Shown here: positions 55,593 to 64,000 of the stretch, in pieces
Layout of the letters: each line of letters opens with the position of its first letter
Position numbering within the stretch: position 1 is the first letter of the stretch
DNA from: an uncultured Candidatus Entotheonella sp.
GTDB taxonomy: Bacteria > Tectomicrobia > Entotheonellia > Entotheonellales > Entotheonellaceae
Reading direction: 5' to 3'
Length of the DNA: 64,000 bases
Assembly (NCBI GenBank): GCA_958295825.1
Contig: OY282375.1
Coordinates: 3,333,489 to 3,397,488, forward strand
Notes under the pieces: generated by a model
Database searches by the model: none
Told to the model about the DNA's origin: nothing
Seen by the model: the letters and a program-made list of their open reading frames with translations, nothing else
Position numbers and translations under genes: made by a program

Positions 55593-57276
55593 CGTTCCCC
55601 TGATCCTGCCGCCCTGCTTTCCGCCTGCGGGAGCCGGTTGCGAGCATCGGGGCTCCTCCTCTTTCGTCCTCATCAGGAGGCGAATCCAAGTCAAGCGAGG
55701 CGGCCAACAGGCGCTTGGTGTAGGCGTCGCGGGGATGCTCGAAAATCGCCTCGGTAGGGCCTTCTTCAACGACCTTGCCGTGGTACATGACCACCAGATA
55801 GTTGGCCATGGCGCGCACGACCTTCAGGTCGTGGCTGATGAACAGGTAGGCGAGGTTGTAGTCGCGCTGGAGTTGGCTCAGGAGAACGAGAATCTGCGCC
55901 TGCACGCTGACGTCGAGCGAAGACGTTGGCTCGTCAAGGACGATGAAGGCGGGCTTGAGCACGAGAGCGCGGGCAATGGCCACCCGCTGCCGCTGGCCGC
56001 CCGAAAACTCGTGCGGATAGCGGTGCCGGCTTTCCGGATCGAGCCCCACTTCTTGCAGCGCGGCGATGATGCTTTCCTCACGCGCCTCGGCGGTACTCAC
56101 GGTACCGTGAACCTTGAGACCCTCTTCAATGATCTGGGCAATCGACAAACGCGGGCTCAGGCTTCCGAACGGGTCTTGGAAGATGATCTGCATTTCCCGC
56201 CGCAACGGCCGCAGGGCGCGCGACTTCAGTCCCTGGATAAGGGTATCGCGGAAATAAATGGCGCCCCGCGAGGCAATGAGCCGCAGCAGCGCCAGGCCCA
56301 GGGTGGTCTTGCCGGAGCCGGATTCGCCGACCACGCCGACCGTCTGGCCGGCGTGCACGGTGAGGGTAAGGCCGTCCACCGCCTTGACGTGATCGACGGT
56401 GCGGCGCAACAGGCCGGCGCGGACGGGGTACCAGACCCGGAGGTCTTCGGTGCGTATCAGAGGCGCCGCCGCGGCGGCGGACGGCGCCGTGCCACTCGGC
56501 TGCGCTTGGATCAGCCGCTGGGTGTAAGGGTGGGCGGGGGCTTCGAAAATACGGCCGGTGGCGCCGGTCTCGACGATCTCGCCGTGCTGCATGACGCAGA
56601 CGCGGTCGGCCACCTTGCGCACGATAGTCAGGTCGTGGGTGATGAACAGCATTGCCATGTTGAAGCGGCGCTGCAGGCTCTTCAGCAATTGCAGAATCTG
56701 CGCCTGAATGGTGACGTCCAGCGCGGTGGTGGGTTCGTCGGCGATCAGCAGGGCTGGCTCGTTGGCCAGCGCCATGGCGATCATGACGCGCTGGCGCTGG
56801 CCGCCTGAAAGTTCGTGCGGGAAAGCGGCCAGGCGTTTCTCGGCCTCCGCCAGCCCGACCAGGTGCAGCAGTTCAAGGGTTTGCTGTCGCGCGTCCGCCT
56901 TTCCCATGCCCTTGTGCAGCCGCAACGTTTCACCGAGCTGCTTCTCGATGGAATGCAGCGGGTTGAGCGACGTCATGGGCTCCTGGAAGACCATGGCGAC
57001 GCGGTTGCCGCGCACCGTGCGCATCGTTGAGGCAGGCGCGCCAAGCAGCTCCTGGCCGTCGAGGCGGATGCTGCCGCCGGGGTGCGAGGCGGTGGGGTAG
57101 GGCAGCAGTTGCAAAACGCTTAGCGCCGTGACCGACTTGCCGGAGCCAGATTCACCGACCAGGGCGACGGTTTCGCCGCGGTCAATCGACATGGACAGCC
57201 CCTTAACGGCATGCACGGCGCCGCCCTCGGTACGGAAATTCACCGCCAAGTCCTGTATGTCCAACAACGCCGCCAT
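55582..57276 (-). CDS. yejF: Oligopeptide ABC transporter double ATPase, YejF-like
   Basis: 564 residues: two fused ATPase domains. Domain 1: LVGESGSGKSVTALSVLQLL (Walker A), ELSGGQRQRVMIAMALANEP (signature), LLIADEPTTALD. Domain 2: VGESGSGKTTLGLALLRLIA, EFSGGQRQRVAIARALVLKP, FIVLDEPTSSLDVSVQAQIL. Both carry the oligopeptide/dipeptide C-terminal style (VVEEGPTEAIFEHPRDAYTK). GGAGGTGG precedes ATG 57276. It powers the YejB/E importer and lies at the operon's 3' side, directly followed by the R-M remnant. Confidence 0.9.
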   Translation of the reverse strand: MAALLDIQDLAVNFRTEGGAVHAVKGLSMSIDRGETVALVGESGSGKSVTALSVLQLLPYPTASHPGGSIRLDGQELLGAPASTMRTVRGNRVAMVFQEPMTSLNPLHSIEKQLGETLRLHKGMGKADARQQTLELLHLVGLAEAEKRLAAFPHELSGGQRQRVMIAMALANEPALLIADEPTTALDVTIQAQILQLLKSLQRRFNMAMLFITHDLTIVRKVADRVCVMQHGEIVETGATGRIFEAPAHPYTQRLIQAQPSGTAPSAAAAAPLIRTEDLRVWYPVRAGLLRRTVDHVKAVDGLTLTVHAGQTVGVVGESGSGKTTLGLALLRLIASRGAIYFRDTLIQGLKSRALRPLRREMQIIFQDPFGSLSPRLSIAQIIEEGLKVHGTVSTAEAREESIIAALQEVGLDPESRHRYPHEFSGGQRQRVAIARALVLKPAFIVLDEPTSSLDVSVQAQILVLLSQLQRDYNLAYLFISHDLKVVRAMANYLVVMYHGKVVEEGPTEAIFEHPRDAYTKRLLAASLDLDSPPDEDERGGAPMLATGSRRRKAGRQDQGNDGG

Positions 57277-57293
57277 GCCACCTCCGAGGGGGA

Positions 57294-58319
57294 TTACTCC
57301 GGCCGGGCCGCGAAGGTCTTGCGGGGGTCAAAGGCATCGCGCACCGCTTCGCCGGTGAAAATAAGCAGGATCAGCATGATCCCCAGGGTGAAGAAGCTCG
57401 TCAGTCCCAGCCACGGGGCGTGCAGATTGTTGCGCCCTTGGGTCACCATCTCACCCAGCGAGGGCGATCCGGGCGGCAGCCCAAAGCCCAGAAAATCGAG
57501 CGCCGTGAGGGCCGTGACGGCGCCGCTGAGGCTGAACGGCAAAAAGGTGATGGTGGCCACCATGGCGTTGGGCAGGACGTGCCGGAACATGATCACTGCA
57601 TTCGACACGCCGAGCGCTCGTGCCGCCCGCACGAAGTCGAAATTTCTCGCCCGCAGAAACTCGGCGCGCACCACGCCGACGTAGCCCATCCAACTGAACA
57701 GCAACAGAATACCCAGCAGCCACCAGAAATTCGGCTGTACGACGCTCGACAGGATGATCAACAGATAAAGTGTGGGCATGGACGACCACACCTCCATCAG
57801 CCGCTGCAGGGTGAGATCGAGCCAGCCGCCGAAATAGCCCTGCACGGCGCCCGCCGAGACGCCGATAATCATGGAAAACACCGTCAGCACGAGACCGAAC
57901 AGCACCGAAATGCGGAAGCCGTAAATGAGGCGCGCCAGCACGTCGCGGCTGTGGTCGTCGGTACCCAGCCAGTTCACCGCCGACGGCGACGCCGGCGCCC
58001 GCCGGCCGCGCACGATGGTGTCGTAGGCGAACGGGATCGGCGGCCACACCATCCAGCCCTTGGCTTCAATCAGTTCGACGACGTACTCGTCCCGATAGTC
58101 GGCCTCGGTCGGAAATTCTCCCCCGAAGCGGGTCTCGGGAAATGCCGCCACCACCGGCATCAGCAGGTCGCCGTCAAAGTAGACGAGCAGCGGTTTGTCG
58201 TTGGCCAGAAACTCGGCGAACAGACTGACCACGAACAGCAGGGTGAATATCCACAGGGAGTAGTAGCCGCGCCGGTTGGCCCGGAAATTGGCCCAGCGTC
58301 GCTGATTCAAGGGCGTCAC
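57294..58319 (-). CDS. yejE: Oligopeptide ABC transporter permease, YejE-like
   Basis: 341 residues. An N-terminal membrane segment (YYSLWIFTLLFVVSLFAEFL) precedes a ~90-residue periplasmic loop (EYVVELIEAKGWMVWPPIPF, the YejE hallmark), then five more segments and the EAA-type loop FVRAARALGVSNAVIMFRHV. It is the second of the permease pair, with YejB upstream by 3 bases. Uptake of peptides such as microcin C-like compounds is known for YejABEF; the ligands here are unknown. Confidence 0.88.
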   Translation of the reverse strand: MTPLNQRRWANFRANRRGYYSLWIFTLLFVVSLFAEFLANDKPLLVYFDGDLLMPVVAAFPETRFGGEFPTEADYRDEYVVELIEAKGWMVWPPIPFAYDTIVRGRRAPASPSAVNWLGTDDHSRDVLARLIYGFRISVLFGLVLTVFSMIIGVSAGAVQGYFGGWLDLTLQRLMEVWSSMPTLYLLIILSSVVQPNFWWLLGILLLFSWMGYVGVVRAEFLRARNFDFVRAARALGVSNAVIMFRHVLPNAMVATITFLPFSLSGAVTALTALDFLGFGLPPGSPSLGEMVTQGRNNLHAPWLGLTSFFTLGIMLILLIFTGEAVRDAFDPRKTFAARPE

Positions 58320-58322
58320 GGC

Positions 58323-59444
58323 TCACACCTCCCGGGAGGCGAAGTCGATGCGCGGGTCGATGAAGGCGTACATCAGGTCGCTGACGATGCCCATCACCAA
58401 GCCGAGCAGGGAGAAGAAGTAGAGGGAGGCGAACATGATGGGGTAGTCGCGCTTGATGGCTGCCTCGTAGCCCAGCAGGCCCAGGCCGTCGAGCGAGAAG
58501 ATCACCTCGATGAGCAGCGAGCCGGAGAAGAAAATACTGATGAAGGCGCCCGGAAACCCGGCGATGACGATCAGCATGGCGTTGCGAAACACGTGGCCGT
58601 ATAGCACCCGGCGCTCGCTCAGCCCCTTGGCGCGGGCGGTCATGACGTATTGCATGCCGATCTGGTCCAGGAAGGAGTTTTTGGTCAGCAGGGTGAGGGT
58701 GGCGAAACCGCCGATCACCATGGCGATGATGGGCAGCACCAGGTGCCACAGGTAGTCGACCACCTTGCTCATGGCGCTCAGGTCGGCCCAGTTCTCCGAG
58801 GTCAGGCCGCGCAGCGGAAACCACGACAGGTAGCGCCCGCCAGCGAAAAGAATGATGAGAATGAGGGCGAACAGGAAGCTGGGAATGGCGTAGCCGACGG
58901 TGATGACGCTGCTGGTGGTCACGTCGAAGCGGGTGCCGTCGCGTACTGCCTTGCTGATGCCGAGCGGGATGGAGATGAGATAAACGAGAAAGGTGGTCCA
59001 CAGACCGAGGGAGATGGATACGGGCATTTTGTCCAGGACGAGACCCACCACGGGCCGGTCCTGGAAGAAACTGTCGCCGAAGTCGAAGGTGAGATACGAC
59101 CGCATCATGTCTACAAAGCGCACGTGCAGCGGCTTGTCCAGCCCGTACATGGCCTCAATCTCGCGCACCAGATCCGGATCGAGCCCGCGGGCGCCGCGGT
59201 ATTTGCTGGTGACGCTGGTTGAGGCGCCGCCCGTAGCCTGCTCTTGGGTCTGCCGCCCCATGGGGTCGTCCGAGGCGGCGCCGCCGAAGCGAGCCGTTGC
59301 CTCGATGGCCTCGCCCGAGAGCTCTGCCAGCAACTGCTCCACCGGGCCGCCCGGCACGATCTGAATGACGAAAAAATTGATCAGCATGATGCCGAACAGG
59401 GTGGGCACGATCAGAATCAAGCGGCGAATGAGGTAGGCAAGCAT
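58323..59444 (-). CDS. yejB: Oligopeptide ABC transporter permease, YejB-like
   Basis: 373 residues. MLAYLIRRLILIVPTLFGIM is the classical OppB-type N terminus, followed by INFFVIQIVPGGPVEQLLAE and the YejB-type loop ARGLDPDLVREIEAMYGLDK. The EAA-type loop YVMTARAKGLSERRVLYGHV and the terminal IDPRIDFASREV complete it. It starts the B-E-F operon. No yejA gene precedes it; the likely partner is at 50836. Confidence 0.9.
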   Translation of the reverse strand: MLAYLIRRLILIVPTLFGIMLINFFVIQIVPGGPVEQLLAELSGEAIEATARFGGAASDDPMGRQTQEQATGGASTSVTSKYRGARGLDPDLVREIEAMYGLDKPLHVRFVDMMRSYLTFDFGDSFFQDRPVVGLVLDKMPVSISLGLWTTFLVYLISIPLGISKAVRDGTRFDVTTSSVITVGYAIPSFLFALILIILFAGGRYLSWFPLRGLTSENWADLSAMSKVVDYLWHLVLPIIAMVIGGFATLTLLTKNSFLDQIGMQYVMTARAKGLSERRVLYGHVFRNAMLIVIAGFPGAFISIFFSGSLLIEVIFSLDGLGLLGYEAAIKRDYPIMFASLYFFSLLGLVMGIVSDLMYAFIDPRIDFASREV

Positions 59445-59658
59445 CAGAGCGGGGATTCACCTTATTGGGCGGGTTACTGGCTGTCCGAAAAGACAGGGCA
59501 GTATAAGGTGAGTGGCCGGAAATTGCACCCAGGTTTGGGAACGGTGCGTTTGTTGCGGATCGCGCCTCTCAGGGTGATTCAGGGAGTGGCAGGGGCCTCC
59601 GCCCCGACCCCTGCCGGGCGCGCCTGCACGTAGGGAGGGGACGTGTCAGGCACTTTGT

Positions 59659-59955
59659 TCAGCACTCAACGCCGAACGGTGTGCGGCCTGTCCAAATTGG
59701 GCAGCCTGACGACTCCGTCGCCATTTTCGGGCGAAAGAAATCGTACACCGACACGCCGAACGCCGATGCCAGCCGGTGCATGGTGAGCAAGGTGGGGTTC
59801 ACTTGGCCCGCCTCGGTCCGCTGGTAGTACTTGTAGCTCAACCCGAACGAGGCCATGTCCAGTTGCCGAAGCCGCCGCATCTTGCGCATTTGCCGCAGCC
59901 GGCTGCCGAAGTCCTGGAGCAGGCTCTCCTGTATATCGGCAACAACCGAATCCAT
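59659..59955 (-). CDS. XRE-family helix-turn-helix regulator
   Basis: 98 residues. A single HTH domain: LLQDFGSRLRQMRKMRRLRQ, LDMASFGLSYKYYQRTEAGQ, NPTLLTMHRLASAFGVSVYD, with the second helix ASFGLSYKYYQR as recognition helix. It binds DNA as a dimer and usually represses. It precedes the yejBEF operon on the same strand, 215 bases away; no link can be shown. The last ~20 residues (ATESSGCPIWTGRTPFGVEC) are unusual for the family. Confidence 0.82.
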   Translation of the reverse strand: MDSVVADIQESLLQDFGSRLRQMRKMRRLRQLDMASFGLSYKYYQRTEAGQVNPTLLTMHRLASAFGVSVYDFFRPKMATESSGCPIWTGRTPFGVEC

Positions 59956-60124
59956 AAGGGGTCCCTCCGGCCCCGGCGGAGTTACTCGCCGGCAATATAA
60001 TAATGAAAACCGTTATCATCAATATTTATACAACCGGAGGCGCCTGTCGGCAACCTCCTTATGAGTGGGTATTTTGACGTTATTTGCGCTGCGCGCTACG
60101 GAGCTGGTGGGGGAGAGTTTGCTA

Positions 60125-60598
60125 TCACTGGAAGAAAAGATACTTCACCACCGCGCCCAATATGGCCAGGGCAACGGGGATATACAGCATCAGGATCGTA
60201 TTTCTCAAGTCGTCGAAACGCCGATTGACACTTTGGTTCATGTCGTCAAAGCGCTGGTTCATGGCGTCGAAACGCTGATTGACACTCTGGTTCATGTCGT
60301 CGAAGCGCTGATTGACACTCTGGTTCATGTCGTCAAAGCGCTGATTGACACCCTGGTTCATGTCGTCGAAGCGCTGATCGACGCTCTGGTTCATAGCGTC
60401 GAAGCGCCTGTTCATGTCATCGAAGCGCTGGTTCATGTCGTCGAAACGCTGGTTCATGTCGTCGAAGCGCCTGTTCATGTCGTCCAGACGCTGGTTGATA
60501 TGAACAAAGTCCTGTTCCCGCGCCTTTTCGGCATGAGCAAATCCCTGCTCCATGCGCTTCTCGATACCAAGAAAACGTTCGTCCATGTGTTCCGCCAT
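60125..60598 (-). CDS. Hendecad/heptad coiled-coil protein with C-terminal membrane anchor
   Basis: 157 residues from ATG 60598 (MAEHMDERFLGIEKRMEQGF). The middle is an array of RFDDMNQ heptads and RFDDMNQSVNQ 11-residue units (hendecads), about 14 units, differing by single residues (Asp/Ala, Asn/Arg). It ends with a membrane segment LYIPVALAILGAVVKYLF. The mixture of 7- and 11-residue periods predicts a coiled coil that alternates left- and right-handed supertwist. GGGAG stands upstream. Closest in the window are the proteins at 5528 and 31782. The DNA repeats (21-33 bp) could allow length change by slippage. Confidence 0.78.
   Translation of the reverse strand: MAEHMDERFLGIEKRMEQGFAHAEKAREQDFVHINQRLDDMNRRFDDMNQRFDDMNQRFDDMNRRFDAMNQSVDQRFDDMNQGVNQRFDDMNQSVNQRFDDMNQSVNQRFDAMNQRFDDMNQSVNRRFDDLRNTILMLYIPVALAILGAVVKYLFFQ
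60200..60500. repeat. In-frame DNA repeats of 21 and 33 bp coding for RFDDMNQ units
   Basis: On the plus strand the unit GGTTCATGTCGTCGAAGCGC recurs many times across about 300 bases, with insertions of GATTGACACTCT between some copies. All are multiples of three and remain open, so this is a coding repeat, not a CRISPR array. Confidence 0.85.
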
Positions 60599-60662
60599 GC
60601 CGGTATCTCCCGCTTGCATTTCAATAAACTGGTTACATTAAACCAAGTCAGCAACAAGTCAA

Positions 60663-61721
60663 TCAAGGCTCGCTGGGGAAGGTAATCAGGACCGTGGGTT
60701 CATAGCGCACGTTGATTTGCGCGCCGGTTTGCAGGGGGACATCGTGGGCGCAGAGGCCTTGCAAGCGGGCCCCGGAGGGAAGACGGACAGTGTAGAGCTT
60801 GCGGGTGCCCTGAAAGGTAATCTGCGTTACCCGGGCGCGGGTGCCGTGGCCGTTGTCGCACAGCGTGAGGCATTCGGGCGGAATCAGGAGGTCGACTTCG
60901 CGGCAGCCGTCCGGGGTGGCGGGCATGCCGGAATCAAGGCGGACGGGACCCATTTCGGTGACGATGCAGCGGTCGCGGATTTCGCCCGGCAGGAAGTGGC
61001 CGAGGGCGAGGAACTCGGCAACGAAACGGGTGCTGGGACGTTGCACGATGGCTTCCGGGGTGTCGTATTGCACGACGCGGCCCTGAGCGAGAATAGCGAG
61101 CGTGTCGGCAAGGCTGAGGGCTTCTTCCTGATCGTGGGTAACGATAATGGTGGTCATGTCCGTACGCCGCAAAACGTCCTGCATCTCCTGCCTGAGCTGG
61201 CGACGCAGGTTGACGTCCAGATTGCTGAACGGTTCATCGAGCAGCAGGAGTTGCGGACCAGGAGCCAGAGCGCGAGCCAGAGCGACGCGTTGCTGCTGGC
61301 CGCCGGAGAGCTCGTGTGGATAACGTTCGGCCATGTCCTCCAGACCCACCAATTGCAGCAGGTCGGCAAGGCGGCGGTCGCGGTGGGCAGCCGGGCGGCG
61401 AAACAAGCCAAACACAATGTTCTGGGCCACCGTCATATGTGGGAAGAGGGCGTAATCCTGAAACACCATGCCAATGTGGCGTTTTTCCGGCGCCACCACG
61501 TGGCCGGGGCGACTGACCAGTTGCCCCCCCAAGTGAATGGCACCGGTGTCGGGCTCCTCGAATCCCGCGATCAGGCGCAGTAGCGTGGTCTTGCCGCAGC
61601 CGCTGGGACCAAGCAGGCAGACCATGGCACCGGGCTCGATGCGCAGCGAGACGTCCTGCAGCACCGGCGCGCCAGGCTCGAAAATCTTGCCGATCGCCTG
61701 CAGGGATAATACCGAGGTCAT
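60663..61721 (-). CDS. fbpC: ABC transporter ATPase, FbpC-like (ferric iron)
   Basis: 352 residues. Walker A CLLGPSGCGKTTLLRLIAG, the signature ELSGGQQQRVALARALAPGP, Walker B LLLLDEPFSNLDVNLRRQL, H-loop TTIIVTHDQEEALSLADTLA. A C-terminal OB-like TOBE domain from residue ~270 (ALGHFLPGEIRD...) as in FbpC/AfuC. ATG overlaps the permease stop by ATGA. It belongs to an iron(III) importer with the permease and the binding protein. Confidence 0.88.
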   Translation of the reverse strand: MTSVLSLQAIGKIFEPGAPVLQDVSLRIEPGAMVCLLGPSGCGKTTLLRLIAGFEEPDTGAIHLGGQLVSRPGHVVAPEKRHIGMVFQDYALFPHMTVAQNIVFGLFRRPAAHRDRRLADLLQLVGLEDMAERYPHELSGGQQQRVALARALAPGPQLLLLDEPFSNLDVNLRRQLRQEMQDVLRRTDMTTIIVTHDQEEALSLADTLAILAQGRVVQYDTPEAIVQRPSTRFVAEFLALGHFLPGEIRDRCIVTEMGPVRLDSGMPATPDGCREVDLLIPPECLTLCDNGHGTRARVTQITFQGTRKLYTVRLPSGARLQGLCAHDVPLQTGAQINVRYEPTVLITFPSEP

Positions 61722-63340
61722 GCGGTGCTCCTTTGCGCACTGCCGTATGACAGCGCGAAGGCCAAGAGGGGAAGCGTTACCAAAATCAGCAGCAACGCCG
61801 CCGGCGCCGCCTGGGCGTAAAATTCCTCGCTGGTTTCGATCCAGATACGCACCGCCAGGGTGTCAAAACCGACAGGACGAAGCAACAGCGTGGCAGGAAG
61901 TTCCTTCATCGCGTTGACGAAGACCAGAACCCAGCCGGTGATCAATCCCGGGCGCATGAGCGGCAGCGTGACGCGCCACAACACCCGCCAGAGAGGAACT
62001 CCCGCGGAGCGTCCGGCTTCCTCAAGCGCGGGGGTGATCTGGTGCAGCGCCGCCTCCCCGGCCTGCAAACACTGCGGAAAGAAACGCACCATGTAGGCCA
62101 GCACGACGACCGCCACGGTCCCATAGACCGGGGACATCAGGTGCGCTGTGCAAAAGATCAGACCCAAGGCGACGATCGGTCCCGGTAACACGTAGCCGGC
62201 GTAGGCGGCGTGCAGTAACAGGCTGTGGCCGCGGCTCGGACGCCGCAGGGCGACGTAGGCCATCGGCACCGCGCAGGCGACGGCAACCGTAGCGGCCGCG
62301 GCAGCGCCCAGGACGCTGTTGCGCGCGTAGCCCCAGAAGGCGCCGTCCAGAGCGCCTTCGCTGATGTGGGTCGCGGCTTCCACGCCCAAGTATGCCACCG
62401 GGACGCCGAAGGCCAGCCCGAACACACCCGTACAGGCGCAGCATGCCAAGGCGGCATGCCAGTGCGTCAGCGCCGCGCGGCTGCCGGGACGATATCCCGC
62501 GATAGTCTGAAAGAACCGGCTACGGCGGCGAAAATGGCGCTCAGCCGCAAAGAAGGCGAGGCTTAGCACCACCAGCATCAGGCTCAGGGCGGCGGCGCCC
62601 ATCAGGTCGTAGCGCCCGGTCATCTGCACGTACACCGCCCGCGTGAACGTCGAATAGCGCAGAATCGACACGGCGCCGAAGTCCGCCATGACGTACAGGC
62701 AGACGAGAAATAATCCCGCCGCAACCGCTGGCCGTTGCATCGGCAGCACCACCCGCAGCCAAGCGCGCCAGCGCCCCGCACCGGACAGCCGGGCGGCCTC
62801 CTCGTAGGCCACGTTGGTCCGCAGGAAGGCAGCGCGACTCAACAAATAAACGTAAGGATAGGTGGCGAGGCTGAGGATCAGCACAGCGCCCGGAAATGAA
62901 TCGTACAGAGCCGGCAACTGAGCGTCGGGTCCCAGGACGCCCTGCACAAGGGGCCGCAAAGGGCCCCAGTAAGCGAACAACTCCGTATATACGTAGGCCA
63001 TGATATACGGCGGAATGCCGAGCGGCGCCGCCAGCAGCCAGGTCCACACCCCGCGTCCGGGAAAGTCGCAGCGCACCACGAGCCATGCCAGACCGACCCC
63101 CGATGCCAGAGTCACCGCGGCCACCCCCGTCGCCAAGCGCAGCGTGTTGAACAACAGTTTCGGCACCCGGCCCTGCCATAGTTGCACCCACACGTCGCCC
63201 GACACCAGCAGGGCATTGCCCACCACGTAGGCCAGCGGCATAACAATAAGCAGCGCCACGCCTAGCGCGATCAGGCTCAGCGGTTTGGGACGCCAAGCCT
63301 GTCGCGGCCATGAAGCCTGGGCAACGCCGACCCCGTGCAC
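61718..63340 (-). CDS. fbpB: ABC transporter permease, FbpB-like (ferric iron)
   Basis: 540 residues: two fused halves of six membrane segments each, typical of FbpB/SfuB. EAA motifs lie in YEEAARLSGAGRWRAWLRVV and LEEAGRSAGVPLWRVLWRVT. An Ala/Gly-rich loop joins the halves. Start is GTG 63340 just after the binding-protein stop; a more downstream start is possible. Upstream is the fbpA gene, cut by the window. Confidence 0.85.
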   Translation of the reverse strand: MHGVGVAQASWPRQAWRPKPLSLIALGVALLIVMPLAYVVGNALLVSGDVWVQLWQGRVPKLLFNTLRLATGVAAVTLASGVGLAWLVVRCDFPGRGVWTWLLAAPLGIPPYIMAYVYTELFAYWGPLRPLVQGVLGPDAQLPALYDSFPGAVLILSLATYPYVYLLSRAAFLRTNVAYEEAARLSGAGRWRAWLRVVLPMQRPAVAAGLFLVCLYVMADFGAVSILRYSTFTRAVYVQMTGRYDLMGAAALSLMLVVLSLAFFAAERHFRRRSRFFQTIAGYRPGSRAALTHWHAALACCACTGVFGLAFGVPVAYLGVEAATHISEGALDGAFWGYARNSVLGAAAAATVAVACAVPMAYVALRRPSRGHSLLLHAAYAGYVLPGPIVALGLIFCTAHLMSPVYGTVAVVVLAYMVRFFPQCLQAGEAALHQITPALEEAGRSAGVPLWRVLWRVTLPLMRPGLITGWVLVFVNAMKELPATLLLRPVGFDTLAVRIWIETSEEFYAQAAPAALLLILVTLPLLAFALSYGSAQRSTA

Positions 63341-63343
63341 GGT

Positions 63344-64000
63344 CTAGTCCAATCCGACCTTGTCGATCAGCGCGATCGCCTTGTCGCGGCTGGCGTGCGC
63401 CATCGACAGATTGACCGGCGCGATCTTGATACGGTCGCGCGGGACGACGGCCTCATGAGCGGGCACGCTCGGGTTGACGGGATATTCATAGTTGACCGCC
63501 GCAAATATCTGCTGGCCGGCAGGGGAAATCAGGAAAGCCATGAATTCCTGAGCCGCCTCCGGGTTCTTGGCTGCCTTGAGAACCGCGGCACCGGCAACCG
63601 TGACCACGGCGCCCATTTGGTCGTCCTGTTGATCCGGTATCAGGATGTCCAGCGGCGCATCCGGTTCCTTGGCCTTATGACGGTAGTAGTAATAATGGTT
63701 GACGTAGCCCAGGGGGAACTGTCCGGCCGCCACGGCCGATACCACCGGCGTGTGCTTCGGCAGCACTCGTCCTTCCGAGTTGGCCTTGAGGCCGCGCAGG
63801 AACGCCTCGGTAGTCGCCTCGCCCTGCAGCGCATAGATGGCGCTGAGGCCGCCGATAAACGACTGGTTGCCGCTCGTCACCGTGCCCACCTGCCCCTGCC
63901 ATTTGGGATCGGCGAGTTCCAGCAGCGAGGTGATGGCGCCGGGCTGGATCATGCCGGTGTTGTACACGATGACCCGCAGGCGTGCCGAGAATGCCAGCCA
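63344..64000 (-). CDS. fbpA: Ferric iron ABC transporter substrate-binding protein, FbpA-like (partial)
   Basis: 218 codons are visible; the 5' part (signal peptide and N-lobe) lies beyond the window end. The frame is open to base 64000, from WLAFSARLRVIVYNTGM. TSGNQSFIGGLSAIYALQGE, LPKHTPVVSAVAAGQFPLGY and NHYYYYR carry the C-lobe, with the adjacent tyrosines expected to bind Fe(III) in FbpA. VYPREAA-type features are absent, but overall layout, gene order A-B-C and ABC partners support it. Confidence 0.82.
   Translation of the reverse strand, partial: WLAFSARLRVIVYNTGMIQPGAITSLLELADPKWQGQVGTVTSGNQSFIGGLSAIYALQGEATTEAFLRGLKANSEGRVLPKHTPVVSAVAAGQFPLGYVNHYYYYRHKAKEPDAPLDILIPDQQDDQMGAVVTVAGAAVLKAAKNPEAAQEFMAFLISPAGQQIFAAVNYEYPVNPSVPAHEAVVPRDRIKIAPVNLSMAHASRDKAIALIDKVGLD

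Noticed and set aside
60200-60500. CRISPR-like array of short repeats
   Set aside because: Repeats are contiguous, multiples of three, and encode a coiled coil with start, ribosome site and membrane anchor; there are no unique spacers or cas genes.

Overview
The window is GC-rich bacterial DNA, densely coding on both strands and littered with decayed insertion sequences and pseudogenes. No rRNA, tRNA or CRISPR array was seen. Topoisomerase IV subunits of the ParE/ParC type common in gamma- and related proteobacteria, a YejABEF-type peptide importer, FbpABC-type iron import, HugZ, and lipoprotein and Sec signal peptides all point to a Gram-negative, probably proteobacterial organism. A narrower placement is not supported. 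Many pseudogenes, ankyrin-type secreted protein and nested transposons suggest a relaxed, host-associated or consortial genome, but that is inference.

Layout. 0-0.75 kb: an IS66 remnant abutting an IS5 end. 0.8-5 kb: a minus-strand cluster with an in-frame UGA selenoprotein of the UGSC type, a YdcF-like membrane protein, a conserved protein of unknown function and a TPP enzyme. 5.3-8.4 kb: small proteins, a PPi-type phosphofructokinase and an SDR. 8.4-12.4 kb: AcpS, HAD phosphatase, aminotransferase and MFS transporter. 12.7-13.6 kb: a wrecked biotin carboxylase. 13.6-20.7 kb: class I aldolase, FBPase (with a palindromic repeat inside its coding region), two MaoC-like dehydratases, a cyclophilin-fold protein, FolP, a tiny lipoprotein with a poly-C tract, and MurD. 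20.9-25.1 kb: a formate-dehydrogenase maturation cluster (Fe-S protein, FdhD, TorD-like chaperone and two small proteins) that stops dead at an IS5 copy; no formate dehydrogenase structural gene follows. 26.3-35 kb: luciferase-like monooxygenase, topoisomerase IV, and a sugar-type ABC importer without its ATPase.

35-39.3 kb is a mobile island: an unidentified IS end, a 3.5 kb TniA/TniB-like transposon with multiple end repeats and a broken resolvase, and an IS1595 transposase cut at its edge. 39.3-43.2 kb is a Gld-type ABC exporter with two His-rich partner proteins. 44-48.5 kb is an accessory run of a secreted ankyrin protein and three tandem secreted metallo-beta-lactamase-fold lactonase-like paralogues. 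50-59.4 kb holds HugZ and a YejABEF-type oligopeptide importer whose binding protein is separated from its permeases and ATPase by a restriction-modification remnant and a Uma2-type nuclease gene. 59.6-64 kb has an XRE regulator, a hendecad-repeat coiled-coil membrane protein and an FbpABC-type iron importer running off the end.

Metabolically, PPi-PFK, class I aldolase and FBPase give a reversible upper glycolysis. The UGSC selenoprotein and the FdhD/TorD cluster fit together because both imply a selenium or molybdenum/tungsten redox metabolism. The best candidates for something little described are the UGSC selenoprotein neighbourhood, the lactonase triplet with homogenised cores, the NQRFDD coiled-coil family at three loci, and the repeat-containing fbp.
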